34,697 bases of DNA from Elusimicrobiota bacterium (GTDB lineage: Bacteria; Elusimicrobiota; Elusimicrobia; JACQPE01). Both the position numbers and the translations under genes were made by a program. The notes under the pieces are model-generated. The model was given only the letters and a program-made list of their open reading frames with translations, did no database searches and was not told the DNA's origin. The stretch lies in the NCBI GenBank assembly GCA_016207685.1, contig JACQPE010000129.1:1-34697 (forward strand), in the 5' to 3' direction. This document shows, piece after piece, positions 1 through 9,600 of this stretch (within the stretch, counting starts at the first letter, position 1; each line of letters starts with the position of its first letter).

Positions 1-1
1 C

Positions 2-280
2 CATTGGCCCCCGGACCAAAACCCCCGCCCTGGGCCCGGGCCCTTCCAGCCCCGGCCGCCGATCCACCCGGAACCGCCGCCGCACCATCAGCAAGGCGGC
101 CCATCGGAAACGATCATTCGCAAAGAACTTAATTTCACGTCCCTTTCTCTGCGTTTGGTCAGCGTGCAAACAGGAGAAATCCTCGTCTCCTCGTCCCGAA
201 GGAAACCCTTTGGAACGGATGAGTTGACCGATGTCGTTGACAGCATGCTCGATTCGATGAAAAAAATTCTTAAAAAATAG
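2..280 (+). CDS. C-terminal part of a proline-rich CsgG/LpoB-like lipoprotein (5' truncated by window edge)
   Basis: Open frame from base 2 to TAG at 278-280, absent from the ORF track because it has no start in the window. Reads HWPPDQNPRPGPGPFQPRPPIHPEPPPHHQQGGPSETIIRKELNFTSLSLRLVSVQTGEILVSSSRRKPFGTDELTDVVDSMLDSMKKILKK; 'LRLVSVQTGEILVSS' resembles the final strands of CsgG/LpoB-like proteins. Confidence 0.6.
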   Translation, partial: HWPPDQNPRPGPGPFQPRPPIHPEPPPHHQQGGPSETIIRKELNFTSLSLRLVSVQTGEILVSSSRRKPFGTDELTDVVDSMLDSMKKILKK

Positions 281-382
281 GAACTCCCCCTCCGGGTATC
301 GAGCAATGAGCACTGACCCCAAAAAAATAAAATCTTTTTATCGCTCCGCTGGAGGATATCACCCCTTACCCATCTTTAATCT

Positions 383-979
383 ATGTCTTGGCGCAACATA
401 ATCCTTGGATTGACCGCCGCGGGAGGGATGGCCGCAGGAGCAGGTTGCCGGCTGGGCTCTTTAGCGTCTCCTAAAATCTATGGGTCAATCTCGGATGCCG
501 ATTTGACATTAAGCGCTTCCCATGAAAACCGGCCCATGAAATTATCGGAACTCAAAGGCGCGCCATGGATCGCGAGCTTTCTTTATACGACCTGCGCCGG
601 ACCATGCCCCATGTTGGCGGCTCAACTGGCCCGGCTTCAATGGTCCTTGCCTGATGACGTTAAGCTGGTCAGTTTCACCGTTGATCCCGAAAAAGACACG
701 CCGGCCCGGCTTTCAGCCTATGCGCGGCGCTTTCAGGCTGATCCCGAGCGGTGGTTTTTCTTAAGCGGCCCCACGCCGGCGCTCAACGCCTTGTTTCGGG
801 ATTCTTTTAAAATTGCCTTGGCGGAAAACCCCAAAGGACCGCCGGGGACCCAACTCATTCACAGCACCAAGCTTGTCCTCGTTGACTCTCAAGGCTCCGT
901 ACGCGGCTACTATGACAGCGATCAGGCCGGTTCGCTGGCTTCATTGCGGCAGGACGCCAAAAAATTATTGAAGAAATGA
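383..979 (+). CDS. SCO1/SenC family copper chaperone for cytochrome c oxidase
   Basis: TTCAGPCPML (CxxxCP copper motif), VSFTVDPEKDTPARLSAYA, distal His in LIHSTKLVLVD; directly upstream of coxB. Confidence 0.93.
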   Translation: MSWRNIILGLTAAGGMAAGAGCRLGSLASPKIYGSISDADLTLSASHENRPMKLSELKGAPWIASFLYTTCAGPCPMLAAQLARLQWSLPDDVKLVSFTVDPEKDTPARLSAYARRFQADPERWFFLSGPTPALNALFRDSFKIALAENPKGPPGTQLIHSTKLVLVDSQGSVRGYYDSDQAGSLASLRQDAKKLLKK

Positions 980-998
980 CTATAATCCAATTCACCGC

Positions 999-1763
999 AT
1001 GGAAAAACTAATCAACAATTACGGGTGGGGCCTGCCGGTCGCGGCCTCGACGGTTGCCGGCGGGATTGATTTTGGTATTCGCATCATTCATGTGGCCATG
1101 TTTGTCATTTTTATCTTATGGGCCATTTTTTTTACCTACCTCCTCATCCGCTACCGCCGCATGGATGGCGTCAAAGCCGATGCGTCTCATGGCAGGCTGA
1201 TTTGGTCGCTCGCGCCGGATGTTGTCGTTTTGATTTTTGAAATCAGCCTGATCGTGCTTTATGCCATTCCCGCTTGGAGCCGCATCAAAATAAAATTCCC
1301 CACGCCGGACGAGTCGCACAACCTTGAAATCGTGGCGGAACAATTCGGCTGGATCATCCAATATCCGGGAGCCGATGCCAAGTTCGGGCGCCGGTCCCCG
1401 GCCTTGGTTAATGCGAGCAATCCCATGGGTCTTGATCCTGAAGATCCGGCGGCCAAAGATGACGTTATCGGTGTTAACGAACTGCACTTGCCTCTTGGAA
1501 AACCAACGCTTGTTCAACTCACATCCAAAGACGTGATTCATAGCTTTTTTATTCCTGAATTTCGCATTAAACAAGACGCTGTCCCGGGTATGAAAATTCC
1601 CGTTTGGTTCGAACCAACCAAAGCCGGGCAGTATGAACTCGGCTGCGCCCAACTCTGCGGCGTGGGCCACGCCATTATGCGCGCTGACGTCTTTGTTCAC
1701 GAAGCAGCGGACTATGACGCCTGGATGACCCGGCAACGACCGCAATTTTCCCCACAGGAGTAA
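999..1763 (+). CDS. coxB: Cytochrome c oxidase subunit II
   Basis: Two N-terminal TM segments, CuA motif CAQLCGVGHAIM plus upstream His in DVIHSFFIPEFRIKQDAVPGM. Confidence 0.96.
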   Translation: MEKLINNYGWGLPVAASTVAGGIDFGIRIIHVAMFVIFILWAIFFTYLLIRYRRMDGVKADASHGRLIWSLAPDVVVLIFEISLIVLYAIPAWSRIKIKFPTPDESHNLEIVAEQFGWIIQYPGADAKFGRRSPALVNASNPMGLDPEDPAAKDDVIGVNELHLPLGKPTLVQLTSKDVIHSFFIPEFRIKQDAVPGMKIPVWFEPTKAGQYELGCAQLCGVGHAIMRADVFVHEAADYDAWMTRQRPQFSPQE

Positions 1764-1768
1764 CCAAC

Positions 1769-3532
1769 ATGCCAGAAACCGCAGCGCTCTCGCATCACGG
1801 CCAAGACCGCCACGACGCGCACAAGCTTCCCTGGGTCAACAAATACGTTTTTTCCATTGATCACAAAGTGATCGGCCTTCAGTATCTTTTCACATCCATG
1901 TTTTTTCTGCTTTTTGGATTCATGCTCATTATGCTGATTCGCTGGCAACTGGCTTTTCCGGGAAAGCCGATTCCCCTAATCGGCGGGCTCTTATCCCAAG
2001 CCTTGGCCCCCGGCGGCATCATCACGCCGGAGTTCTACAATGCCTTAGGCGCCATGCACGGCACCATCATGGTATTTTTAGGAATCGTTCCCATGGGCGT
2101 GGGCGCTTTTGGAAATTACATCTTGCCCCTTCAAATTGGCGCTCCGGACATGGCTTTTCCGAGATTAAACATGATGTCGTATTGGTTATATGTTCCCGGA
2201 GGCCTCTTAATGCTGGCTTCCTTCTTCCTGCCGGGCGGCGCCGCTCAATCAGGCTGGACCTCGTATCCGCCGCTATCCATTATTAACCCGGGCCAGACGG
2301 TTTGGCTTGTAGGAATGCTCTTCTTGATTTTTTCTTCCCTATTCGGCGCCATTAACTTTCTGGTCACGGGCCTCAACATGCGCGCGCCCGGAATGAGCCT
2401 CTGGCGCCTGCCGGTCTTCGTTTGGGCCCAGCTCGTAACCTCCGTTTTGCTCCTTTTGGCATTTCCGCCTCTGCAAGCCGCAGCTATCCTGCAATTTATG
2501 GACCGCGTGGCAGGCACCAGTTTTTATATTCCCGAAGGCTTGATCGTGGGCGGCCAGGCTCTGGCGGCCTCCGGAGGCGGTCAGCCCATTCTTTGGCAGC
2601 ATCTCTTCTGGTTTTTGGCGCATCCCGAAGTCTATGTCTTAATTCTCCCGGCCATGGGCATTGTGGCTGAAATTATCGCCAACAACACGCGAAAACCTCT
2701 CTATGGCTACAAGGAAATCGTTTATTCCATGTTTTTTATCGGCGGTATGTCCTTCGTGGTCTGGGCGCATCACATGTTTATCAGCGGCATGAGCCCGGCG
2801 CTCGGAAATTTCTTTTTGGTGACGACCATGATCATTTCCGTGCCGTCCGTGGCGGTGTTGACCTGTCTTGTGTTCAGTCTCAAGGGCGGCTCCATCCGGT
2901 TCACGACGCCCATGCTCTTCGCCCTGGCTTTCCTTCCCTTATTCGGCATCGGCGGATTGACGGGCCTGCCCCTGGGGCTCACGGTCACTGATATTTATCT
3001 TCATGACACCTACTATGTGATTGGACATTTTCATTACGTCGTGGTCACGGGCACCATCATCGCGCTCATGGGCGGAGTCTATCATTGGTTTCCCAAGTGG
3101 TTCGGCCGCAAAATGAACGACGCCTGGGGACGGGTTCATTTTTGGACGACCGCAATTTTTATGAACGGCATTTTCTTTCCCATGTTCATCCAGGGTTTGG
3201 CCGGCGCGCAGCGCCGCCTTTATGACCCGACGGCGCAGGCGCATAACATCGTCACGCAACCCCTCAATATCGTGAGTTCCGTAAGCGCCTGGCTGTTATT
3301 CTTGGCGCAAATTCCGTTTCTGGTGAATTTTTTCCACAGCATCTTCAAGTGCGAAAAATCCGAAGAAAATCCCTGGCGCGCCACGACGCTGGAATGGGCC
3401 TGCCCCTCGCCACCGCCTCATGGCAACTTTGACAAAACGCCGCATGTCTACCGTGAACCGTATGATTACTCTCCGGAAGGTTACCTAAGCGACTGGAGGC
3501 CTCAACATCAAGAAGCCGGGGCTCGCCCATGA
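1769..3532 (+). CDS. coxA: Cytochrome c oxidase subunit I
   Basis: Heme-copper oxidase signatures: [59 protein letters not shown]. Confidence 0.98.
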   Translation: MPETAALSHHGQDRHDAHKLPWVNKYVFSIDHKVIGLQYLFTSMFFLLFGFMLIMLIRWQLAFPGKPIPLIGGLLSQALAPGGIITPEFYNALGAMHGTIMVFLGIVPMGVGAFGNYILPLQIGAPDMAFPRLNMMSYWLYVPGGLLMLASFFLPGGAAQSGWTSYPPLSIINPGQTVWLVGMLFLIFSSLFGAINFLVTGLNMRAPGMSLWRLPVFVWAQLVTSVLLLLAFPPLQAAAILQFMDRVAGTSFYIPEGLIVGGQALAASGGGQPILWQHLFWFLAHPEVYVLILPAMGIVAEIIANNTRKPLYGYKEIVYSMFFIGGMSFVVWAHHMFISGMSPALGNFFLVTTMIISVPSVAVLTCLVFSLKGGSIRFTTPMLFALAFLPLFGIGGLTGLPLGLTVTDIYLHDTYYVIGHFHYVVVTGTIIALMGGVYHWFPKWFGRKMNDAWGRVHFWTTAIFMNGIFFPMFIQGLAGAQRRLYDPTAQAHNIVTQPLNIVSSVSAWLLFLAQIPFLVNFFHSIFKCEKSEENPWRATTLEWACPSPPPHGNFDKTPHVYREPYDYSPEGYLSDWRPQHQEAGARP

Positions 3533-4128
3533 ACACCCACGCAACGACCATCAGCGGCCATAATCCGGAATTTGCCACCACCGGCATTCCCAATGGCAAA
3601 TTAGGGATATGGCTCTTTTTGTCATCGGAGGTCATGCTTTTTGCCACGCTCTTTACGAGCTACATCGTCTTTCGCACCTCGGCTGCGGCATGGCCCAGGG
3701 GATGGGACGTCCTGAATGTCCCGTTGGCGTTAGTCAACACCCTTGTGCTCATCAGTTCTTCGGTAACAATCGTCATGGCTTATGCCAAAACTTTGGAGCG
3801 CGACCAAAAAGGCTTTAGGCTATTTATGGGTCTGACGATTGCTTTGGCCTTTGTCTTCTTAGGAATCAAAACTTTTGAATATCGCTCCAAATTCGAACAT
3901 CACCACTACCCGTCAAGCAGCATCTTTTACGCCGTCTATTTCACCACCACCGGCCTACATGCTCTGCACGTTATTGTCGGTATCATTTGGAACTCATGGC
4001 TGTGGCACGCCGCTGCCAAAGAATGGGATGAATGGTGGTTTCCGGGACGCATCGAATATGCCGGTCTTTATTGGCACTTCGTGGATATCGTCTGGATTTT
4101 CTTATTCCCAGCGCTATATTTGCTATAG
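3529..4128 (+). CDS. coxC: Cytochrome c oxidase subunit III
   Basis: [63 protein letters not shown] overlap with coxA. Confidence 0.95.
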   Translation: MNTHATTISGHNPEFATTGIPNGKLGIWLFLSSEVMLFATLFTSYIVFRTSAAAWPRGWDVLNVPLALVNTLVLISSSVTIVMAYAKTLERDQKGFRLFMGLTIALAFVFLGIKTFEYRSKFEHHHYPSSSIFYAVYFTTTGLHALHVIVGIIWNSWLWHAAAKEWDEWWFPGRIEYAGLYWHFVDIVWIFLFPALYLL

Positions 4129-4136
4129 GAGACCAT

Positions 4137-4499
4137 ATGAACACCGCCGCCTCAACGAATCACAGCGCCCAAATCAAATCCTATCTCATGGTTTTTGGCG
4201 CCCTCCTTGTGCTGACCGTCGCCACGGTCACCGCATCTTATCTGCGGCTTCCGGCCGTCCTTGGGCTCATGGTGGGCCTGGCCATTGCCACGGTCAAAGC
4301 CTCTTTGGTCGCGGCATTTTTCATGCATCTTAAAGGCGAGCGCCTGCTCATTTACGGATTACTAGGGCTCACGTTTCTTTTTGTTGTTTTCCTTTTTACG
4401 CTGCCCATGATTGACATGTCGGCCATTGGAATCAACCGCATGCCCTATGGAGGCGCCAACGCCATGGCGGCGCCCCCGCCTGCAACGGCGCACCATTAG
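4137..4499 (+). CDS. Cytochrome c oxidase subunit IV-like (cyt_C_oxidase_IV / prokaryotic COX4) membrane protein
   Basis: MNTAASTNHSAQIKSYLMVFGALLVLTVATV...LAIATVKASLVAAFFMHLKGE; in-frame ATG at 4137 after AGGAG, internal to the 4032..4499 ORF. Confidence 0.85.
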   Translation: MNTAASTNHSAQIKSYLMVFGALLVLTVATVTASYLRLPAVLGLMVGLAIATVKASLVAAFFMHLKGERLLIYGLLGLTFLFVVFLFTLPMIDMSAIGINRMPYGGANAMAAPPPATAHH

Positions 4500-4500
4500 C

Positions 4501-4710
4501 ATGTCGCTAAAATCATTTCATGTCTTGCTCATCAGTGTGTTTCTGGGATTTTGCGCCTACCTAGGCTATTGGCTGCTGAAATATCAAACCACTTGGGCCG
4601 GAGCGGATGGGGCGCTGCCCGCAGGCTTCCTGATGGCAGGCGCCATTTTGGCGTTAGCGGCGGGAATTCCCTATCTAGGCTGGTTCCTGAAAAAATCCAA
4701 ACTGCCTTAA
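4501..4710 (+). CDS. Small two-TM membrane protein of the oxidase operon, unknown function
   Basis: ATG immediately after the previous stop; MSLKSFHVLLISVFLGFCAYLGYWLLKYQTTWAGADGALPAGFLMAGAILALAAGIPYLGWFLKKSKLP; two hydrophobic helices. Confidence 0.7.
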   Translation: MSLKSFHVLLISVFLGFCAYLGYWLLKYQTTWAGADGALPAGFLMAGAILALAAGIPYLGWFLKKSKLP

Positions 4711-4727
4711 GGTTAACAAATACCAAA

Positions 4728-4946
4728 ATGTTCCTTTCAAAAATTTTCCCATTATTCACCAGCAATGCCTGGGCATGCGCCGTGTGCTTCGGAAAGTCTG
4801 ATTCGTCCCTGTCCAAGGCATTCACCTGGGGAATCGCGGCGATGCTGGGGCCGACATTCGCTATCCTGATCGTCTTGGTTTTCGCGATCAACAAAATCGA
4901 AAAGCGCCATCGCCATCTTTCAAACCAAAGTCTTACCCAGGATTAA
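4728..4946 (+). CDS. Small membrane protein with CxxC motif, unknown function, in oxidase operon
   Basis: MFLSKIFPLFTSNAWACAVCFGKSDSSLSKAFTWGIAAMLGPTFAILIVLVFAINKIEKRHRH...; N-terminal ACAVCFG then one TM helix. Confidence 0.65.
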   Translation: MFLSKIFPLFTSNAWACAVCFGKSDSSLSKAFTWGIAAMLGPTFAILIVLVFAINKIEKRHRHLSNQSLTQD

Positions 4947-4952
4947 GGCGCT

Positions 4953-5867
4953 ATGAACTCAATAACCATGAATCTAAAAACGCCGTCGAATCAACCCTAT
5001 CTTAAATTTTTGGCCCAACTGACGGCCTTGGCCGCTTTTATTCTTATTATTGCCGGAGGCCTGGTCACATCAACGGGTTCGGGCTTGGCGGTTCCTGATT
5101 GGCCTTTATCCTTCGGGCAATTTTTTCCTGCCATGGCCGGCGGCGTTTTCTTTGAGCACGGCCACCGCATGATCGCCGGAACAGTGGGATTGATGACATT
5201 GATATTAGTCGTTTCCATTTGGCTTCTGGATCAACGCCGGTGGCTGCGCCGGCTGGGGCTTGCCGCGGGAGGGGGAGTGATCCTCCAGGCTTTTCTGGGT
5301 GGGCTCACCGTCTTAATGAAGCTGCCGCCCGAAGTCTCCATTGCCCACGCCTGCCTGGGTCAAAGCGTCTTTTGCCTTCTCGTCACCATCGCCGATGCGC
5401 TCAACCTTGAAACCGACAGCGATCCTGTGACATTATGGCCCCGGACCAATTTTTGGAAAATTCTTCTGGCCACCACCACCGTTCTTTTTGTTCAGCTTCT
5501 TTTAGGCGCCATTCTCCGGCATACCCATGCGTTGGCCATGCTGCATCTTGTTTGGGCCTTGGCCGTGACGGTTAAAATTACCATCATCTCCAGTCGGATT
5601 CTCGGCGACGGCCGATTCCCGCGCGCCCTATCTCAACCGGCTTTTCCCTTGGCGCTTCTGATAACGGCCCAGCTTATCCTCGGAGCGGGCGCCCTCTGGA
5701 TAACAAAAAGCCCGCCATCAACTGAATTCTCCTGGCGCATGACGCTGCCAACGGCTCACGTGGCCGTCGGCGCCGCCATGTTGGCGCTTTTATCTACCTT
5801 GACTTTGCGCGCGTGGCGACTGGAAATGTCAAATGATGAATACCGAATGAGGAATTCAAGCGAATGA
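4953..5867 (+). CDS. ctaA: Heme A synthase (COX15/CtaA)
   Basis: AGGLVTSTGSGLAVPDWPLSFGQFFP, FEHGHRMIAGTVGL, QAFLGGLTVLMKLPPEVSIAHACLGQ. Confidence 0.93.
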   Translation: MNSITMNLKTPSNQPYLKFLAQLTALAAFILIIAGGLVTSTGSGLAVPDWPLSFGQFFPAMAGGVFFEHGHRMIAGTVGLMTLILVVSIWLLDQRRWLRRLGLAAGGGVILQAFLGGLTVLMKLPPEVSIAHACLGQSVFCLLVTIADALNLETDSDPVTLWPRTNFWKILLATTTVLFVQLLLGAILRHTHALAMLHLVWALAVTVKITIISSRILGDGRFPRALSQPAFPLALLITAQLILGAGALWITKSPPSTEFSWRMTLPTAHVAVGAAMLALLSTLTLRAWRLEMSNDEYRMRNSSE

Positions 5868-6721
5868 CTTTAGTCAAAAATTACGCCGAACTTTCCAAAA
5901 TGCGCATCAGTCTATTCGTGGCATTAACCACGGCAATGAGCTTTTATTTGGCCGGCGGCCAAGCAAACGCCGCCATGTTCCTATTGCTCACAGGTGTCAT
6001 CCTGGCCTCAATGTCCACGGGAAGCCTCAATCAATATCTGGAGCGCAAGCTTGATTCCCTGATGCAGCGCACCAAATCACGTCCTTTGCCTCAAGGGCGC
6101 ATTCAAGCTTCTAAGGCGCTTTTATTCGGATCAGGCTGCGGCGTTTTGGGCGTCATGATCACTCTGGCATCAACAAATATCTTGAGCGCCGTTCTAACGG
6201 CCGCCACCATTGTTATTTATATTTTTCTCTACACCCCGCTTAAAAAAATCACACCGCAAAGCACCTGGATCGGGTGCTGTTCCGGGGCCATGCCCGCTTT
6301 AATCGGCTGGGCCGCGGCGCGCGGCGAATTATCGCCGGCCGCCTGGAGCCTTTTTGCCGTCCAATTTCTTTGGCAAATTCCCCATTTCCTGTCGATTTTT
6401 TGGCTCCACCGCGATGATTACAAAGCCGCCGGGTTTCGCGTACTGCCCGTCCTCGACCCAACCGGAGGCGCCACGGGCATTCAAATCGCCATTCATGCGT
6501 TGGCCCTGCTATTAGCTTCAAGCATCTTGCCCCTCGCCACCGGGCTTAACGGTGTATTTTATGGCGCCGGAGCCACTATTCTAGGCGGAGCCTTCCTGGT
6601 CATGAGCCTGCGCGCCAGCTGGTATCTTGATATCCGTAGAGCGCGCCAACTCTTTATCGGGTCGCTGGTTTATCTGCCGTTGCTCTATTCGCTCATGATC
6701 ATTGATCAAATAATCATTTGA
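5864..6721 (+). CDS. ctaB: Protoheme IX farnesyltransferase (heme O synthase)
   Basis: UbiA-family polyprenyl transferase: NQYLERKLDSLMQRTKSRPLPQGRI, YTPLKKITPQSTWIGCCSGAMPALIGW, QIPHFLSIFWLHRDDYKAAGFRVLP; ATGA overlap with ctaA. Confidence 0.95.
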   Translation: MTLVKNYAELSKMRISLFVALTTAMSFYLAGGQANAAMFLLLTGVILASMSTGSLNQYLERKLDSLMQRTKSRPLPQGRIQASKALLFGSGCGVLGVMITLASTNILSAVLTAATIVIYIFLYTPLKKITPQSTWIGCCSGAMPALIGWAAARGELSPAAWSLFAVQFLWQIPHFLSIFWLHRDDYKAAGFRVLPVLDPTGGATGIQIAIHALALLLASSILPLATGLNGVFYGAGATILGGAFLVMSLRASWYLDIRRARQLFIGSLVYLPLLYSLMIIDQIII

Positions 6722-6760
6722 ATGAAATTTTTGAAATTGGTTAAATGGAACATTCCGCCG

Positions 6761-7447
6761 ATGAAAATTATTCAATCAACACTGATCATGGCATGTTTCA
6801 CTTTGGCGGCTTGCGCCCAAAAGCATGACACCGTGGCTCTGGGCAAAGCTTACTTCAACGGCTTCGGCTGCAAACAATGCCACAGCGTTGGACACGACGG
6901 CAAGCTCTACGGCCCTGATTTAACCTATGTGGGTTTTCGAAAAAACCGGCAATGGCTGGAGCTATGGCTCAAAAATCCACACTCCTGGAAAAACAACACC
7001 CCGATGCCTAATTTTCATTTTCCCGATGAGGTGCGTTCGGCTCTAGTGGACTACCTCTCTTCGCTCAAAGGCCAAGATTTTAAAGGTTCGCCTCCTTGGA
7101 ACGAAGCCGCATTCTCCCAAGAGCCCATCAAGCGGGGCGAAGTCATCTTCAGCCGCGCCGGCTGCGTCGGCTGCCACGGAATTAAAGGCGTGGGCGGCTA
7201 CCCCAACAACAATGTCGTGGCCAACAAAATTCCTTCGTTGACTCTTGTGGCGGACGGGTATTCTAAAGAAGAGCTGATGGAGCGCATTGCCAAAGGCAAA
7301 CGTCCGGATAAAACCGACCCATCGGGACCGGCGCCCATGATTGAAATGCCCGCATGGGGCGCCGTTCTCAAAACCGACGAAATCGAAGCCCTTGCCGAAT
7401 ACCTCTTCTCCCTGCGGCCGCCCAAAGCCGCAGGCGAAGAGTGGTAA
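6761..7447 (+). CDS. Di-heme c-type cytochrome, probable lipoprotein
   Basis: Two CxxCH motifs (CKQCH, CVGCH); start at 6761 preferred because MKIIQSTLIMACFTLAAC forms a lipoprotein signal; an earlier in-frame ATG lies at 6722. Confidence 0.88.
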   Translation: MKIIQSTLIMACFTLAACAQKHDTVALGKAYFNGFGCKQCHSVGHDGKLYGPDLTYVGFRKNRQWLELWLKNPHSWKNNTPMPNFHFPDEVRSALVDYLSSLKGQDFKGSPPWNEAAFSQEPIKRGEVIFSRAGCVGCHGIKGVGGYPNNNVVANKIPSLTLVADGYSKEELMERIAKGKRPDKTDPSGPAPMIEMPAWGAVLKTDEIEALAEYLFSLRPPKAAGEEW

Positions 7448-7466
7448 CCTTCTCTCCTCCGATATC

Positions 7467-8405
7467 ATGATGACACAACCGATCATTGGGATACATAACG
7501 TCAGCTTTCGATACCCCAAAAGCCCAACGCCGGCTCTCGCCAACGTCTCCTTAATGGTCAATCAAGGAGAAATCTTCGGCATTTTAGGACCCAATGGAAG
7601 CGGCAAATCCACTCTGCTGGGCCTGCTCTCCACGAGCCTCGCCCCCAAAGAAGGCGCGATCACCATTGCGGGTTTCGATTTAGTTAAAGACACTGCGGCG
7701 ATTCGCATTCTCATCGGCGTTGTTTTTCAACATCCGGCTCTTGATAAAAAACTGACCATTGAGGAAAATTTGAAAGCTCAAGGCTATCTTTACCGCCTCC
7801 AAGGCCGTAAACTTCAAGAACGGATCGAACATGTTCTTGATGTCACCGGTCTTTCGCTGCGCCGGCGCAGCCTCGTAGAAAAACTCTCCGGTGGTCTCAT
7901 GAGGCGCGCTGAAATCGCCAAAGGCCTGATCCACCATCCGAAAATACTCATTCTGGATGAACCTTCCACCGGACTCGATCCCGGAGCGCGTCTCGATCTT
8001 TGGCGCCACCTCAACGAACTTGCGCAAACGCTCCAAACAACGGTCGTGGCCACGACACACCTCATGGATGAGGCGGAAAAATGTTCGCGCCTGGCATTGA
8101 TCAACGAAGGGACGCTCATCGCCCTGGGAACGCCTCAAGAGCTTAAGGGTCAAATCGGCGGGGACGTGATCACTCTCGCGAGCGCCGACCCGCAAGGACT
8201 CAAAAAATTTATCGCCGAAAAATTCTCGGACAACGCTCAAATTGTTGATCAAACGGTCCGCCTGGAGCGCGCACAAGGCCACTTGATCATTCCACAAATT
8301 ATCAGCTCTTACCCGGGGACAATTTCTTCGGCGACGCTCTCTAAGCCGACGCTGGAAGACGTGTTCATTCACCGCACGGGACACCGCTTCTGGAACCAGA
8401 CATGA
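7467..8405 (+). CDS. ABC transporter ATP-binding protein (ABC-2/CcmA-like class)
   Basis: Walker A GPNGSGKS, signature LSGGLMRRAEIAKGL, Walker B ILILDEPSTGLD; start MMTQPIIGIHN at 7467. Confidence 0.93.
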   Translation: MMTQPIIGIHNVSFRYPKSPTPALANVSLMVNQGEIFGILGPNGSGKSTLLGLLSTSLAPKEGAITIAGFDLVKDTAAIRILIGVVFQHPALDKKLTIEENLKAQGYLYRLQGRKLQERIEHVLDVTGLSLRRRSLVEKLSGGLMRRAEIAKGLIHHPKILILDEPSTGLDPGARLDLWRHLNELAQTLQTTVVATTHLMDEAEKCSRLALINEGTLIALGTPQELKGQIGGDVITLASADPQGLKKFIAEKFSDNAQIVDQTVRLERAQGHLIIPQIISSYPGTISSATLSKPTLEDVFIHRTGHRFWNQT

Positions 8406-9178
8406 TTCAATGGCTGGGAGTCGCAACGCTGTGGCAAAGAGAACTTCTGCGCTTTTATCGGGACCGAGCGCGCGTCATAGGCGCCTTTGTGCCGCCCGTT
8501 GTTTTTTGGCTTTTGATCGGATCCGGGATCGGCCGCTCGCTCCGTGTTCCGGGAACCTTAACCGGCATGAGTTATCTGCAGTATTTCTTTCCAGGAACGA
8601 TTCTGCTGGTCGCGCTTTTTACGGCCATTTTCTCCACCATCTCCATAATTGAAGACCGCAGGGAAGGATTCCTCCAATCCGTCCTTGTGTCGCCGATCTC
8701 CCGCTTAAGCCTGGTCCTGGGAAAAATTTTGGGCAGCGCCACGCTGGCTTTCCTGCAAGGCGCCGCTTTTTTAGTATTGGCGCCCGCGGTTCATATTCAT
8801 CCGGGCCTAGCCGGATTCATCAATGCGCTAATTCTTTTAGGAATCGCCTCACTGGGGCTTTCGGCCCTAGGCTTTTTGATCGCATGGATGCTCGATTCGA
8901 CGCAGGGATTCCACTCGATCATGAATCTCTTTCTCATCCCCATGTGGCTTCTCTCCGGAGCGCTCTTTCCCGCCGGTGGCGCCGCTTCATGGCTTCGGTT
9001 CGTCATGAAATTTAATCCCCTTTACTATGCCATGAATATCCTGCAGGCCAACTTAACCGCCTCATGGATGAATCCGCGCGCGCATTGGCTCGCCCCGGGA
9101 ATTGATTTTCTGGCCATCTGCGCTTTTACTTTGGTTCTGATCATGGCGGCGGCTTGGGCCGCGGAAAAAAATTCGTGA
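8402..9178 (+). CDS. ABC-2 type transporter permease
   Basis: WQRELLRFYRDRARVIGAFVPPVVFWLLIGSGIG, EDRREGFLQSVLVSPISR; six-TM pattern; overlaps ATPase stop. Confidence 0.9.
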   Translation: MIQWLGVATLWQRELLRFYRDRARVIGAFVPPVVFWLLIGSGIGRSLRVPGTLTGMSYLQYFFPGTILLVALFTAIFSTISIIEDRREGFLQSVLVSPISRLSLVLGKILGSATLAFLQGAAFLVLAPAVHIHPGLAGFINALILLGIASLGLSALGFLIAWMLDSTQGFHSIMNLFLIPMWLLSGALFPAGGAASWLRFVMKFNPLYYAMNILQANLTASWMNPRAHWLAPGIDFLAICAFTLVLIMAAAWAAEKNS

Positions 9179-9600
9179 TGCCCGCCTGGCCCTCCTTCAA
9201 TGCCGGCCTCAACTTTCTTGGGGCCTGTTTGCTGACGCTTGGGTATTTCATGATCCGCCGCCGCCAAGTCAAGCTGCATCGCCTCTGCATGAGCCTGGCG
9301 TTTGCGGTTTCAATCGTATTTCTAATTTCTTATCTCCTCTACCATTACCAAGCAGGCTCGGTCAAATTCCAAGGAATAGGCGCTTTGCGAACGATTTACC
9401 TGGGAATTCTCATCAGCCATACGGCATTGGCGGCTTTAGTGCCGCCCCTGGCCCTGCGCACCATGTATTTAGCCCTTAAAAAGCGCTATGCAGAGCACCG
9501 CCGGGCCGCCCGTTGGACGCTTCCCGTCTGGCTCTATGTCTGCGTCACCGGCGTGATCGTCTATTTGATGCTCTACTTTCTCCCATTGTTTCATGCATGA
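9178..9600 (+). CDS. DUF420 membrane protein (CtaM/YozB-like oxidase maturation factor)
   Basis: MPAWPSFNAGLNFLGACLLTLGYFMIRRRQVKLHRLCMSLAFAVSIVFLISYLLYHYQAGSVKFQG...RTIYLGILISHTALAALVPPLALRTMYLALKKRYAEHRRAARWTLPVWLYVCVTGVIVYLMLY; DUF420 pattern in an oxidase operon; start overlaps permease stop. Confidence 0.85.
   Translation: MPAWPSFNAGLNFLGACLLTLGYFMIRRRQVKLHRLCMSLAFAVSIVFLISYLLYHYQAGSVKFQGIGALRTIYLGILISHTALAALVPPLALRTMYLALKKRYAEHRRAARWTLPVWLYVCVTGVIVYLMLYFLPLFHA

Noticed and set aside
88-306. 72-aa - strand ORF
   Set aside because: Antisense to a more convincing + strand frame ending at 280.
1116-1745. 209-aa - strand ORF opposite coxB
   Set aside because: Shadow ORF antisense to a clearly conserved gene; no recognisable features.
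2339-3259. Several antisense ORFs within coxA
   Set aside because: Overlap strongly conserved subunit I; composition consistent with shadow frames.
7680-8426. 248-aa - strand ORF opposite the ABC ATPase
   Set aside because: Antisense to an ATPase with all conserved motifs; no signature of its own.
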